Positions 1-8,787 of a stretch of DNA of 64,000 nt are shown here, piece by piece. Source of the stretch: Microbulbifer agarilyticus (GTDB lineage: Bacteria; Pseudomonadota; Gammaproteobacteria; Pseudomonadales; Cellvibrionaceae); NCBI RefSeq assembly GCF_020171345.1, contig NZ_JAIUZM010000001.1, positions 806,001 through 870,000 on the forward strand, written 5' to 3'. The notes below the pieces were generated by a model. That model saw only the letters and a list, made by a program, of their open reading frames with translations. It searched no databases and was not told where the DNA came from. The translations under genes and the position numbers were made by a program. Numbering within the stretch: the stretch's first letter is position 1; the number at the start of each line of letters is the position of its first letter.

Positions 1-53
1 TTGTCAGCGCTGTGCGCAACCGCTATAAACAAACCCTGCCTATGCCCCATACA

Positions 54-75
54 AAAAGTGGCCCAGATCACATTG
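54..75. promoter_or_regulatory. Candidate CRP-binding site upstream of crp
   Basis: A 22-base stretch matches the E. coli CRP consensus (AAATGTGA-N6-TCACATTT) at 17 of 22 positions by my count. The right half-site TCACA is perfect and the left half is AGTGG. It lies about 70 bases upstream of the likely start of transcription given the GATAAT box at 123-128. The position suggests that CRP regulates its own gene, as is known in E. coli. This is inferred from sequence only. Confidence 0.5.
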
Positions 76-101
76 CGGACGATTGCCTCGTAAAGGCCCT
101 G

Positions 102-128
102 TTTGCACTAGGGTTTTAGCGGGATAAT
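102..128 (+). promoter_or_regulatory. Likely crp promoter
   Basis: GATAAT at 123-128 is a good -10 box. TTTGCA at 102-107 is a weak -35 at a short spacing of 15 bases, so the promoter may depend on an activator. A strong ribosome-binding site, GGAG at 170-173, precedes the GTG start of crp at 181. Confidence 0.4.
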
Positions 129-180
129 CGTCCCCTTAACCGGGATCAGGCACAAATATTTCAAAAAAAGGAGTAGATCC

Positions 181-816
181 GTGACGGTCTCTACCGAAGA
201 CACTCTGACTAGTGGCAACATCGAAGACTTCCTCGCCCACTGCCACCGCCGCCGCTACCCAGCCAAGAGCACCATTATTTACGCCGGCGACCGCTGTGAG
301 TCTCTGTACTTCATTATGCGTGGTTCCGTCACCGTTCTGATCGAAGACGACGAAGGTCGTGAGATGATCGTTGCCTACCTGAACGATGGCGACTTCTTTG
401 GCGAGATGGGGCTGTTCGACCAGGACACCCGCAGCGCCTGGGTTCGCACCAAGACCGAGTGTGAGGTAGCAGAAATCTCCTACACCAAATTCCAGGAGCT
501 GACCCGCCAGCATCCGGAGTTCCTGTTCAATCTGGCTACCCAGATGGCACTGCGCCTGCGCAACACCACCCGCAAGGTGGGCGACCTGGCGTTCCTCGAC
601 GTCACCGGTCGCGTAGCCCGCACCCTGCTGGATCTGTGTAACGAGCCAGATGCCATGACCCACCCGGAAGGCATGCAGATCAAGATCACCCGCCAGGAAA
701 TCGGCCGTATCGTGGGCTGTTCCCGCGAGATGGTGGGCCGGGTACTGAAGACCCTGGAAGAACAGGGGCTGGTATCGGTGAAAGGTAAAACCATGGTGGT
801 GTACGGCACCCGCTAA
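181..816 (+). CDS. crp: cAMP receptor protein CRP/Vfr, global transcription regulator
   Basis: The 211-residue protein is close to the length of P. aeruginosa Vfr (214) and E. coli CRP (210). It has an N-terminal cyclic-nucleotide-binding beta-roll (about residues 15-130) with the phosphate-binding cassette seen as [18 protein letters not shown], the dimerisation helix, and a C-terminal winged helix with [19 protein letters not shown] as the DNA-reading helix-turn-helix. The start is GTG at 181, supported by GGAG seven bases upstream. In Pseudomonas this gene lies next to trpGDC. Here trpC is 4.4 kb away because two genes lie between them. A CRP-like site at 54-75 suggests autoregulation. Confidence 0.97.
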   Translation: MTVSTEDTLTSGNIEDFLAHCHRRRYPAKSTIIYAGDRCESLYFIMRGSVTVLIEDDEGREMIVAYLNDGDFFGEMGLFDQDTRSAWVRTKTECEVAEISYTKFQELTRQHPEFLFNLATQMALRLRNTTRKVGDLAFLDVTGRVARTLLDLCNEPDAMTHPEGMQIKITRQEIGRIVGCSREMVGRVLKTLEEQGLVSVKGKTMVVYGTR

Positions 817-835
817 GCGGCCGACATCACGGATC

Positions 836-863
836 AAAAGCCGGGCAAGAGCCCGGCTTTTTT
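836..863 (+). terminator. Rho-independent terminator of crp
   Basis: AAAAGCCGGGC, loop AAGA, GCCCGGCTTTTTT: a GC-rich stem followed by a T run, 20 bases after the crp stop codon. Confidence 0.9.
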
Positions 864-1071
864 GTGCGCGGCGCATACGGCGCCCCAAAATCGAGCACCC
901 GCACCAGAATGGGGCCAGAATTTTCGCCCCCACCAAAGCTTGCACCGAATTGTCGCGCCGGCACAAAATAATTCACCGTTCAGCCGAAAAATTTAGCAAC
1001 ATATTCTTTTCCGCACTGGTACGTTGGTTGCACTCGAAATAACACACAACAAAAAGCTCCAGGGGAACCAC

Positions 1072-3540
1072 GTGAGACACAACAACTATCTCGGGCTGAA
1101 AAAATCCCATCTGGCACTGGCGATTTCCTGTGCCGCCCTGCCCATGCCGCACCTTGCCTCTGCACAGGCTGCCGACACGGAAAACAAACCCGTGTTTGAG
1201 GAAGTGGTGGTAACCGGCTCCCGCCGCGAAGAGAATGTGATGGATATCCCCATCAATATTTCTGCGGTGGGTGGCGAGAAGATCGAAGACCTGCGCCTCG
1301 ACAGCATCGCCAAGATCGCCTACTACACCCCCGGCCTGACCGTGGTCGATCGCGGCCCGCGGGACGAGAGACCGGACATTCTGGTGCGCGGCCTGAACAC
1401 TGGCGGCCTCGGCCCGGGCTTCAGCAGCAGCACCGTTGCCACTTACCTGGGCGACATCCCGTTGCAGGTAGACCTGAAGCCCGTCGACCTGGAGCGCGTG
1501 GAAGTATTGATCGGTCCCCAGGGCACCTTGTATGGCCAGGGCACCATGGGTGGCGCTATCCGCTATATCCCCGCTAAAGCGGACCCTTCTGGATTCACCG
1601 CAACCGTGCGCAGTAGCGCCAGCAGCAACGCGGAGAGCTCCGGCCTCGGCTCTGAATACGGTGCGACCCTGAACTTTGCAATTACCGATAACCTGGCCGT
1701 GCGCGTAAACGCGGACAGCATCCAGGACCCCGGCTTTATCGATTACAACTATGTCGTACGTGAATCCGGTGTATCTAACCCCGACCCGGATTTCAGCAAC
1801 CCCGACGACGTTGCCGCGAACCTGCGCCGGGTAAAAGATGCCAACGGTGAAGACACCAAGTCTGGCCGTATCAATGTGCGCTGGCTGGCCACCGACTGGC
1901 TGGAAGCCAACCTGTGGCACTACTACCAGGACACCAAGGCGGAAGGTCGCCAGCTGGCTCACCAGCTGTCCTTCAATACCGGCCCTTACGAATCCGGTAT
2001 GCGCTACGAAGAACCTAACCACTACACCAACAAACTCACCAGCATCGAGCTGATCGGCGATCTGGGCTTCGCCCAGGCCACTATGGTTTACGGCCAGTCC
2101 GAATACGATGAGCTGGGTCAACGTGACCAGACCGACCTGTTGTTGGACCTGGACTACGGCTATGACTCCTTCCCCTCTTTCTCCGCCTATACCCGTGAGG
2201 AAGTGAAGGACAAGGCCGACACTTTCGAACTGCGCATGTCTTCCCAGCACGAAGGCCCGTTCAAGTGGGTAGCCGGTTACTTCCAGAACGAATATCAATC
2301 CGATGCCATCAGTGAAGAATTCACCCCCTTCTTCGACCAGTTCGTTGTGGACAACTGGGGCGGCGTGCAGCTGCGTCCGGACAACCTGGAATACATCCAG
2401 CTGACCGATATCGACGAAAAAGAATCCGCGTTCTACGGCGAGCTGACCTACGACATCACCGACACCCTGTCGGTTACCGGTGGCTACCGTCGCTACAAGT
2501 TTGAAACCGACATTACCGGCGGTTTCGGCCTGCCGCTGTTTGAAACCGTATTCCTGGGCGAACCCCAGGACGCGATCAACGTAGACCTGGGCAGAAACCA
2601 GGGTGAAGACGAAGGTGACCTGTTCAAATTCAACGTCGCCTGGGATGCCACTGCCAACGGCATGGTGTATTTCACCTACTCGCAGGGCTACCGCAATGGT
2701 GGCGTTAACTCCGTACCGGAGTGTACCGCCGAGCAGATCGCCAGTGACAACCAGCAGCTGTGTGCACTGTCGGATGAAGTACTGATCGATCCGGACAAGA
2801 TCGACAACTACGAAGTGGGCTACAAGGGCCTGGTTGGCGATCGCCTGTCTGTGAGCACCGCGCTCTATTACATCGACTGGACCGACCTGCAGGTGGCCAC
2901 CACCACCACCAACGGCTCCCTGCCGATTACCGGCAACGGCAGTGCCGCGGTCAGCCAGGGCTTCGAACTGCAGGGTAGCTGGCTGATTAGTGACAACCTG
3001 GACCTGGCATTCACCTATGCCTATACCGATGCAGAACTGAGCGAAGACGCTCCCGGTCTGGTTGGCCCATACGACGTCTATGCCGGCGCCCGCCTGCCCG
3101 GACACGCGGAACACCAGGGCTCGCTGAACCTGAATTACACCACCACGGTACTGAACGGCTACGACCTGGACCTGAACTACGGTCTGGTCTTCGCCAGCGA
3201 CGTGTACAACATGGTCGGTGGCCCGGAAGATCCGCTGTACATGATCGACGAAGACACCGGCGACATCATGGCTGGTGACCGCGGTGGTGAAGCGATCCCG
3301 GGTTACGCGGTACACCATATGTCCGCCACTCTGCGTTTGGACAAGTGGACCGTTCAGGCATTCGCCGACAACCTGTGGGACAAGTACTACATCACCGGTA
3401 CCCGCACCAGCCGTCGCCATCTGCAGGACGAAAACAATGGCCCGGGCATCGAGTGGGGCAATGGCTTCACCCAGCGCTCTTACGGCCAGTACGTAGGTAC
3501 CCCGCGCACCATCGGTGCCCGCTTCACCTACGAATTCTGA
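1072..3540 (+). CDS. TonB-dependent outer-membrane receptor
   Basis: An 822-residue protein. I chose GTG at 1072 because AGGGGAA lies just upstream and the product then begins with a basic, hydrophobic signal peptide ending near ASAQA. An upstream in-frame TTG at 1024 is less convincing. After the signal comes a TonB-box-like FEEVVVTGSRR, then the plug domain (IAYYTPGL, ILVRGL, VLIGPQGTLYGQGTMGGAIR) and a beta-barrel of about 600 residues ending in the aromatic C-terminus ARFTYEF. The family imports ferric chelates, vitamin B12 or oligosaccharides using TonB energy. The substrate cannot be read from sequence. It is followed by its own terminator and then by a TPR-sulfotransferase gene. Confidence 0.93.
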   Translation: MRHNNYLGLKKSHLALAISCAALPMPHLASAQAADTENKPVFEEVVVTGSRREENVMDIPINISAVGGEKIEDLRLDSIAKIAYYTPGLTVVDRGPRDERPDILVRGLNTGGLGPGFSSSTVATYLGDIPLQVDLKPVDLERVEVLIGPQGTLYGQGTMGGAIRYIPAKADPSGFTATVRSSASSNAESSGLGSEYGATLNFAITDNLAVRVNADSIQDPGFIDYNYVVRESGVSNPDPDFSNPDDVAANLRRVKDANGEDTKSGRINVRWLATDWLEANLWHYYQDTKAEGRQLAHQLSFNTGPYESGMRYEEPNHYTNKLTSIELIGDLGFAQATMVYGQSEYDELGQRDQTDLLLDLDYGYDSFPSFSAYTREEVKDKADTFELRMSSQHEGPFKWVAGYFQNEYQSDAISEEFTPFFDQFVVDNWGGVQLRPDNLEYIQLTDIDEKESAFYGELTYDITDTLSVTGGYRRYKFETDITGGFGLPLFETVFLGEPQDAINVDLGRNQGEDEGDLFKFNVAWDATANGMVYFTYSQGYRNGGVNSVPECTAEQIASDNQQLCALSDEVLIDPDKIDNYEVGYKGLVGDRLSVSTALYYIDWTDLQVATTTTNGSLPITGNGSAAVSQGFELQGSWLISDNLDLAFTYAYTDAELSEDAPGLVGPYDVYAGARLPGHAEHQGSLNLNYTTTVLNGYDLDLNYGLVFASDVYNMVGGPEDPLYMIDEDTGDIMAGDRGGEAIPGYAVHHMSATLRLDKWTVQAFADNLWDKYYITGTRTSRRHLQDENNGPGIEWGNGFTQRSYGQYVGTPRTIGARFTYEF

Positions 3541-3570
3541 TGCTGATTTAGCTTCAGAACTTCATTGGAA

Positions 3571-3606
3571 GCCGGCCTGGGATACACTATCCCGGCCGGC
3601 TTTTTT
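3571..3606 (+). terminator. Terminator after the TonB-dependent receptor gene
   Basis: GCCGGCCTGGGATA pairs with TATCCCGGCCGGC (one bulge) across a three-base loop, followed by six T. It lies only 15 bases before the start codon of the next gene, so that gene needs read-through or a promoter inside the receptor's 3' end. Confidence 0.85.
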
Positions 3607-3620
3607 ATTGGTTGCTATTC

Positions 3621-5204
3621 ATGCAAAACCCCTCGATTCCACAACTCCACGCTGCTGCCGAACAGGCCCTTAACCGGGGCGATATGCGCACGCTGCACCA
3701 GTGCTGCCGACAGATTTTGCAGTTGGAGCCCGCGCACAGTGACGCCTGGTTTCTGATCAGTATCGCGGCCGCTGCGGCCGGGCAGGTCAACAAGGCGCTG
3801 GAAATGATCGAGCGCGCACTGGCAACAGCGCCGCGCAACGCAGAATATTTGAGCCAGAAGGCCCGCTACTGTGCGCAGCTGAACCTGTATACCAAAGCAC
3901 TACAGGCGGCAGACGCCGCCATGGCGGAAAGCCCCGAGCGCCCACTGATTCTCGACACCCTCGGCGTGGTGTATGCGAAGTTTGATGAACACGCGAAAGC
4001 GGTGATCCCACTGCGACGTGCCGTGGCACTCGCACCAGACAATGCGCAGTTCCAGTTTAACCTGGCATCTGCCGAGCAGTTTCTTGGCAATCAGGAAGCA
4101 GCCCGCGCTACTTATGAAAAAGCAATCTCACTACAGCCGAAATTCAGTCGCGCGCGCTGGGCTCTGTCCGAGCTGGCAAAAAATGACACGCAGTCCGCAA
4201 CGAGTGGCGAGCTTGAAAAGCTGTTAGCCCGGCCCGGCCTCGCCGCCGAAGACCAGCTCTACCTGAGCCATGCACTGGCCCGGGATCTGGAGCGCGCCGG
4301 CGATTACACCCAGTCATTCCGCCACCTCGCCCAGGCGAAAGCACGCTACCGTGAGAAGATTGGCTACGACTTTTCGCAGGACGCGGAACTGTTTGAGGCA
4401 ATTAAATCCGCATTTCCCAGCGGTGAACATTTATCGGAAGGCGTGCACGCGAGCCTTGGGGAAAACTGCCTGTTTATTCTGGGGATGCCCCGCTCCGGTA
4501 CAACTCTGGTAGAGCGCATTCTTGCGAGCCATTCTCAGATCGAAACGCTCGGTGAGCTGCATGAGTTTCCGCTGGCAATCAAGCGCCATTCACAAAGCCG
4601 TTCGGCGCAAACACTGGATCCAGAGGTAATCACTGGGGCACTCGCCGCGGACGCGGAGTCTATTGGCAGGGATTATGTAGCACGCTGCGATGAGCGTGGC
4701 AAAACCGCGACGCGCCTGATCGACAAACTGCCAATGAATTTCCTCTATCTGGGATTTATCCTGCGCAGCCTGCCCCAGGCAAAAATCGTGGTGCTCGACC
4801 GAAACCCGCTGGATGTATGCCTGAGTAATTACCGCCAACTGTTTTCTTTTAACTTCCGCTACTACCACTATCACTACAGCCTCAGCGATACGGCACGCTA
4901 CATCTGCGCCTATAAAGATTTAATGGCGCACTGGAACAGTCTGTTCGGGAACAGAATCTATACGCTGAACTACGAAAGACTCACAGAAAATCCGGAGCAA
5001 GAGGCGCGGGTACTGATGCAATATTTGGCGTTGCCCTGGGAAGCAGAGTGTCTCGAGTTTTATCGTTCAGGTGCCGCCGTGTCCACGGCCAGCAGTGTGC
5101 AGGTACGCCAGCCTATTTACCGCAGCGCGGTGGAACGTTGGCGCAAGTATGAGAAGGAGTTACAGCCGGCCGCGGAAATCTTTGCCGAGGCCGGGCTGAT
5201 TTAA
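3621..5204 (+). CDS. Tetratricopeptide-repeat sulfotransferase family protein
   Basis: A 527-residue cytoplasmic-looking protein starting at ATG 3621 (an in-frame TTG at 3612 is less likely). Residues about 1-210 form TPR repeats (for example VNKALEMIERALATAPRNAE and HAKAVIPLRRAVALAPDNAQ). The second half is a sulfotransferase domain with the PAPS 5'-phosphosulfate loop LGMPRSGTTLVERILASH and a later VVLDRNPLDVCLSNYRQ matching the 3'-phosphate-binding region. The family moves sulfate from PAPS to an acceptor; the acceptor is unknown here. Its placement right after a TonB-dependent receptor hints at a functional link, which is inference. There is no clear ribosome-binding site, since the receptor terminator occupies that position. 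Confidence 0.85.
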   Translation: MQNPSIPQLHAAAEQALNRGDMRTLHQCCRQILQLEPAHSDAWFLISIAAAAAGQVNKALEMIERALATAPRNAEYLSQKARYCAQLNLYTKALQAADAAMAESPERPLILDTLGVVYAKFDEHAKAVIPLRRAVALAPDNAQFQFNLASAEQFLGNQEAARATYEKAISLQPKFSRARWALSELAKNDTQSATSGELEKLLARPGLAAEDQLYLSHALARDLERAGDYTQSFRHLAQAKARYREKIGYDFSQDAELFEAIKSAFPSGEHLSEGVHASLGENCLFILGMPRSGTTLVERILASHSQIETLGELHEFPLAIKRHSQSRSAQTLDPEVITGALAADAESIGRDYVARCDERGKTATRLIDKLPMNFLYLGFILRSLPQAKIVVLDRNPLDVCLSNYRQLFSFNFRYYHYHYSLSDTARYICAYKDLMAHWNSLFGNRIYTLNYERLTENPEQEARVLMQYLALPWEAECLEFYRSGAAVSTASSVQVRQPIYRSAVERWRKYEKELQPAAEIFAEAGLI

Positions 5205-5228
5205 GAAATGAGATCGCCGGGCTAACCC

Positions 5229-6023
5229 TTAGTTAAACAGTTCCATCAGGCGACGGCCGGGCTCTTCCTCGCGCATAAACGCTTCGCCCACCAGGAAGGT
5301 GTCGACATTGTGGCCACGCATGGCGGCCACATCGTCCGTGGTGTGGATACCACTCTCGGTAACCACGATACGGTCGTCCGGGATCATCCCCAGCAGGCTG
5401 AAGGTAGTTTCCAGCTGCACATCAAAGGTGTGCAGGTTGCGGTTGTTGATCCCGATCAACCGGTTCGGCAGCTTCAGCGCACGCTCCAACTCCTCGCGAT
5501 CGTGCACTTCCACCAGAACATCCAGCCCCAACTCTTGCGCCAAATCATTCAGACTGGTGAGCTGCGCATCGTCCAGGCAGGCAGCAATCAACAGGATACA
5601 GTCGGCACCCATGGCGCGGGCCTCATACACCTGATACGGATCAACAATAAAATCTTTGCGGATAACCGGCAGGCGCACCGCACTGCGCGCCTGTTGCAGA
5701 TATTCATCCGCACCCTGGAAAAAGTCCACATCGGTCAGTACCGACAGGCAGGCCGCACCACCCTTTTCATAGCTGGTGGCAATCTCCGCGGGAATAAAAT
5801 CTTCGCGAATAACGCCCTTGCTTGGCGAAGCCTTTTTAATCTCCGCAATCACCGCTGCCTCACCGGCATTGCGCTTGGCTTCAATCGCCTTCACAAAACC
5901 GCGACAGGGCGGCTGCTGCAACGCACGCTGCTGCATTTCATCCTGGCTAACCAGCCTCTTGCGCTCGGCGACTTCTTCCCACTTGCGCTCGACAATGGTC
6001 TTCAGAATTGTTGGCGTACTCAT
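5229..6023 (-). CDS. trpC: Indole-3-glycerol phosphate synthase
   Basis: The 264-residue monofunctional TrpC closes the indole ring from CdRP in tryptophan synthesis. It has the TIM-barrel signatures [15 protein letters not shown] (catalytic Lys and phosphate site), [28 protein letters not shown] and VVTESGIHT. It lies four bases downstream of trpD, so the two are co-transcribed. TrpF is not fused, unlike in E. coli. It is the last gene of the minus-strand trp group. Confidence 0.97.
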   Translation of the reverse strand: MSTPTILKTIVERKWEEVAERKRLVSQDEMQQRALQQPPCRGFVKAIEAKRNAGEAAVIAEIKKASPSKGVIREDFIPAEIATSYEKGGAACLSVLTDVDFFQGADEYLQQARSAVRLPVIRKDFIVDPYQVYEARAMGADCILLIAACLDDAQLTSLNDLAQELGLDVLVEVHDREELERALKLPNRLIGINNRNLHTFDVQLETTFSLLGMIPDDRIVVTESGIHTTDDVAAMRGHNVDTFLVGEAFMREEEPGRRLMELFN

Positions 6024-6027
6024 GACT

Positions 6028-7062
6028 TCACTCTTTGAATGCGCTGGTAAAGGCAGCCAGCTCGTTAATTTTTTCCCCGGCCAGTCCGCTATAAATCGCG
6101 TCCTGCGCCATGCTCACCCCTTCCGCGGGGCTCGCCGCTACACCGCTTACGTAAATAGCCATGCCGGCGTTGAGGGCAATAATGTCTGCAGCCTTGTTGC
6201 CCGCAGGTGTTTCGCGCTTGCCCAAGGCATCGCGAATCAGTGCGAGGGAGGCCTCGGAGCCATCCACGCACAGATCATCCATGGCTTTTGGTTCGATATC
6301 GAAATCCTCGGGCTTGATAACGATTTCGGTTAGCTCACCATCTTTTAATTCCCAACCGCGGGTCTCGGCGGCGAGACTCACTTCATCCAGCCCATCGTCG
6401 CTGTGCAGAACCAGCACGTGCTCGGAACCCAGCGTCTGCAGAACTTCCGCCAGCATGCGGCAGTAGTGCGGGTCAAACACGCCGATTACCTGGCGCTTTA
6501 CGCCGGCCGGATTGGTCAGCGGCCCCAGCAGGTTGAAAATAGTGCGCAGGCCCAGCGCCTTGCGCGGTCCAATCGCGTGACGCATGGCACTGTGATAGCT
6601 CGGCGCGAACATAAAGCCCACACCAACACCATCCACGCAGCGCGCCACCTGTTCCGGGGTTAGCGGCAAATAGATGCCCGCCTTTTCCAGCAGATCGGCA
6701 GAACCGGAAGAAGAGGAAACCGAGCGATTGCCGTGCTTGGCCACCCGCGCGCCGGCAGCGGCTGCAACAAAGCTGGACGCACTGGAGACGTTGAACAGGT
6801 TTGCCCCGTCACCACCGGTACCCACAATATCGACTGCATGGGTGGGGTCGAGCTCGACCTTGGTGGCCAGCTCACGCATCACTTCCACCGCGCCGGTAAT
6901 CTCGTCAACGGTTTCTCCCGCCATACGCAGGGCTACCAGAAACGCACCGATCTGCGCGTCTTCCGCTTCGCCGCGCATAATCTGCCCCATAGTCCCGCGC
7001 ATCTCTTCGCGGGTGAGATGTTCGCCTTCCACCAATTTGGCAATGGCCTGCTGGATATTCAT
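6028..7062 (-). CDS. trpD: Anthranilate phosphoribosyltransferase
   Basis: The 344-residue TrpD joins anthranilate to PRPP, the second step of tryptophan synthesis. [18 protein letters not shown] is the PRPP/metal loop, and [18 protein letters not shown] and GPLTNPAG are also family motifs. ATG at 7062 has a strong GGAGGAG upstream. It is followed by trpC after four bases. Upstream, the gap to trpG holds a large structured repeat, so the two genes may be transcribed together but with altered stoichiometry. Confidence 0.97.
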   Translation of the reverse strand: MNIQQAIAKLVEGEHLTREEMRGTMGQIMRGEAEDAQIGAFLVALRMAGETVDEITGAVEVMRELATKVELDPTHAVDIVGTGGDGANLFNVSSASSFVAAAAGARVAKHGNRSVSSSSGSADLLEKAGIYLPLTPEQVARCVDGVGVGFMFAPSYHSAMRHAIGPRKALGLRTIFNLLGPLTNPAGVKRQVIGVFDPHYCRMLAEVLQTLGSEHVLVLHSDDGLDEVSLAAETRGWELKDGELTEIVIKPEDFDIEPKAMDDLCVDGSEASLALIRDALGKRETPAGNKAADIIALNAGMAIYVSGVAASPAEGVSMAQDAIYSGLAGEKINELAAFTSAFKE

Positions 7063-7146
7063 TATTTTTACTCCTCCCCCAAATCCCTAATCAGGTTGGA
7101 TAGCAGATCTCCGATAAAGCTCAGGTCTTCTACGTGAAGGTACTGA

Positions 7147-7245
7147 TGCTGGGATCCGTTTGTGAGACCTTCTAAAACAGGGATGTTTTAGAAGAGCCCC
7201 CATGGATGGGTTTACGGCGTGTCTCGCAAACGGATCCCGGCAGCA
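7147..7245. repeat. Nested inverted-repeat element, copy 1 (trpG/trpD gap)
   Basis: Outer arms GGGATCCGTTTGTGAGAC (7151-7168) and GTCTCGCAAACGGATCCC (7221-7238) pair with one G-T wobble. Inside lies a perfect 10-bp hairpin (7169-7178 with 7185-7194) whose loop on the minus strand reads ATCCCT. Next to it is the core at 7195-7223, which on the minus strand reads GACACGCCGTAAACCCATCC followed by ATGGGGGCT. The same architecture occurs at 11335-11443 and 26659-26770 with unrelated stem sequences. No open reading frame occupies it. Confidence 0.85.
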
Positions 7246-7285
7246 GTGCCGCCACCAAATCCGCTACGAAGCGCACAAGTAAACC

Positions 7286-7864
7286 TCAAGACTCCAAAAA
7301 ATTCCTCAGCATATCGTGCCCGTGCTGAGTCAAAATCGATTCCGGGTGGAACTGCACCCCCTCGATCGGCAGCTCGCGATGACGCAGCCCCATAATTTCA
7401 TCCATCTCGCCATCTTCGGTCTCGGTCCACGCAGTGACCTCAAGACAGTCCGGCAGACTACCCTTCTCCACCACCAAGGAGTGATAACGGGTCGCCTCAA
7501 ACGGATTCGACAGGCCGTTAAACACCCCCAGGTTATTGTGGATAATCGGTGACGTCTTGCCGTGCATCACCTCACCGGCGCGCACCACGCGCCCACCAAA
7601 CACCTGGCCAATACTCTGGTGGCCGAGGCAGATGCCGAGAATCGGCAGCTTGCCCGCATACGCGCGAATGGTATCCATGGAGATACCCGCCTCATTCGGC
7701 GTACAGGGGCCCGGGGAAATCACAATTTTTTCCGGGTTCAGCTGCTCGATATCGGCAACGCTGATCTCGTCATTGCGCTTCACCACCACATCCGCACCCA
7801 GCTCCGCCAGATACTGCACAATATTGAACGTGAATGAATCGTAGTTATCGATCATCAGGATCAT
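7286..7864 (-). CDS. trpG: Anthranilate synthase component II (glutamine amidotransferase)
   Basis: The 192-residue class I amidotransferase supplies ammonia to TrpE. The catalytic Cys is in [11 protein letters not shown], and the His/Glu pair is in [14 protein letters not shown]. The oxyanion-type motif [13 protein letters not shown] is present. It may also serve folate synthesis as PabA, since the two are hard to separate by sequence. Its ATG overlaps the stop codon of the upstream ion-channel gene by four bases (ATGA), so translation of the two is probably coupled. Confidence 0.95.
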   Translation of the reverse strand: MILMIDNYDSFTFNIVQYLAELGADVVVKRNDEISVADIEQLNPEKIVISPGPCTPNEAGISMDTIRAYAGKLPILGICLGHQSIGQVFGGRVVRAGEVMHGKTSPIIHNNLGVFNGLSNPFEATRYHSLVVEKGSLPDCLEVTAWTETEDGEMDEIMGLRHRELPIEGVQFHPESILTQHGHDMLRNFLES

Positions 7865-8715
7865 GATTCGGTTCCTCTATCCTGTGTCGCCTCGCCCAGA
7901 CGCTTCTGCAGGCGGGCAAGGGATTCCTGGGTAGCACGCAGTTCGCGCAAAATTTCGGTCTGGCTCGGCGGCATGGAAAGCTCGTCCAAGCGGCGCAGCT
8001 TGGCCTCTTCCAAGTTGTTCAGCACCACCCCGATAAACAGGTTGATCATCACAAACGCGCCCATCACCACGAAGCTGATGAAATAGATCCAGGCGTAGGG
8101 CATGGCATCCATCGCGGTGTACATAATGTCCGTCCAGTCCTCAAAGGTGACGATACGGAACAGGCTCAACAGCGCGATGGGCAGGGTGCGCCAGTGGGTG
8201 GGGTCGATTTCGTGAAACAGGAAATAACCGGCCACACCGTAAATATAAAAAATAATCCCCATCAGCAAACTGATATGGAACATGCTGGGCAGGCTGCGCA
8301 GCAGCGTGTCCACCAGCAGGCGCAGCTCGGGGAACGCAGAAACCAGGCGCAATACCCGCAGCACCCGCACCAGGCGCGCCAGCGTGGCCATGGGACCGGC
8401 CGCCGGAATCAGGCTGAGCACGATGATGGAGAAATCAAAGCAGTTCCAGCCGTTGGCAAAATAGCGCCACGGACGACGTCCCTCGGCGGCGATCTTGATG
8501 GCCGCTTCCACCATAAACGACAGCAGGATCAACTGGTTCACGCCCTGCAACATGCCGTTGAAACGCTCGACCACCCAGGTGGAGGTTTCCAGGCCCACAG
8601 CAACCGCATTGACCATAATCAGGCCAATAATTACCTGATTGAAGATCGGCGCTTCTACGAGGCGACGGCAGCTCTCGGCAAAACCACGCTTCTGTTGTAC
8701 TGATATTTCACTCAT
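7861..8715 (-). CDS. Voltage-gated-type cation channel (ion transporter family)
   Basis: A 284-residue six-helix channel subunit, close to the length of bacterial NaChBac-type sodium channels. S4 is recognisable as repeated Arg every third residue ([16 protein letters not shown]). The pore loop has [14 protein letters not shown], so the selectivity filter is TFEDW rather than the TLESW of NaChBac. The C-terminal tail ([20 protein letters not shown]) is a likely coiled coil for tetramer assembly. I chose ATG 8715 over an upstream TTG at 8733. The gene lies between trpE and trpG and overlaps trpG by four bases, an odd place for a channel. Ion selectivity cannot be assigned. Confidence 0.88.
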   Translation of the reverse strand: MSEISVQQKRGFAESCRRLVEAPIFNQVIIGLIMVNAVAVGLETSTWVVERFNGMLQGVNQLILLSFMVEAAIKIAAEGRRPWRYFANGWNCFDFSIIVLSLIPAAGPMATLARLVRVLRVLRLVSAFPELRLLVDTLLRSLPSMFHISLLMGIIFYIYGVAGYFLFHEIDPTHWRTLPIALLSLFRIVTFEDWTDIMYTAMDAMPYAWIYFISFVVMGAFVMINLFIGVVLNNLEEAKLRRLDELSMPPSQTEILRELRATQESLARLQKRLGEATQDRGTES

Positions 8716-8787
8716 CGGTAATACGTCTTCCAATGTTTCAACATGGGTCTCAATACGGGTTTCAATACGTTTCTCAATACGCTTGGG

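Noticed and set aside
973..3420. Long open frame on the minus strand (about 815 codons) opposite the TonB receptor gene
   Set aside because: It mirrors the receptor gene codon by codon, is Val/Gly/Gln-rich without family motifs, and lacks a ribosome-binding site. It is a by-product of GC-rich third positions.
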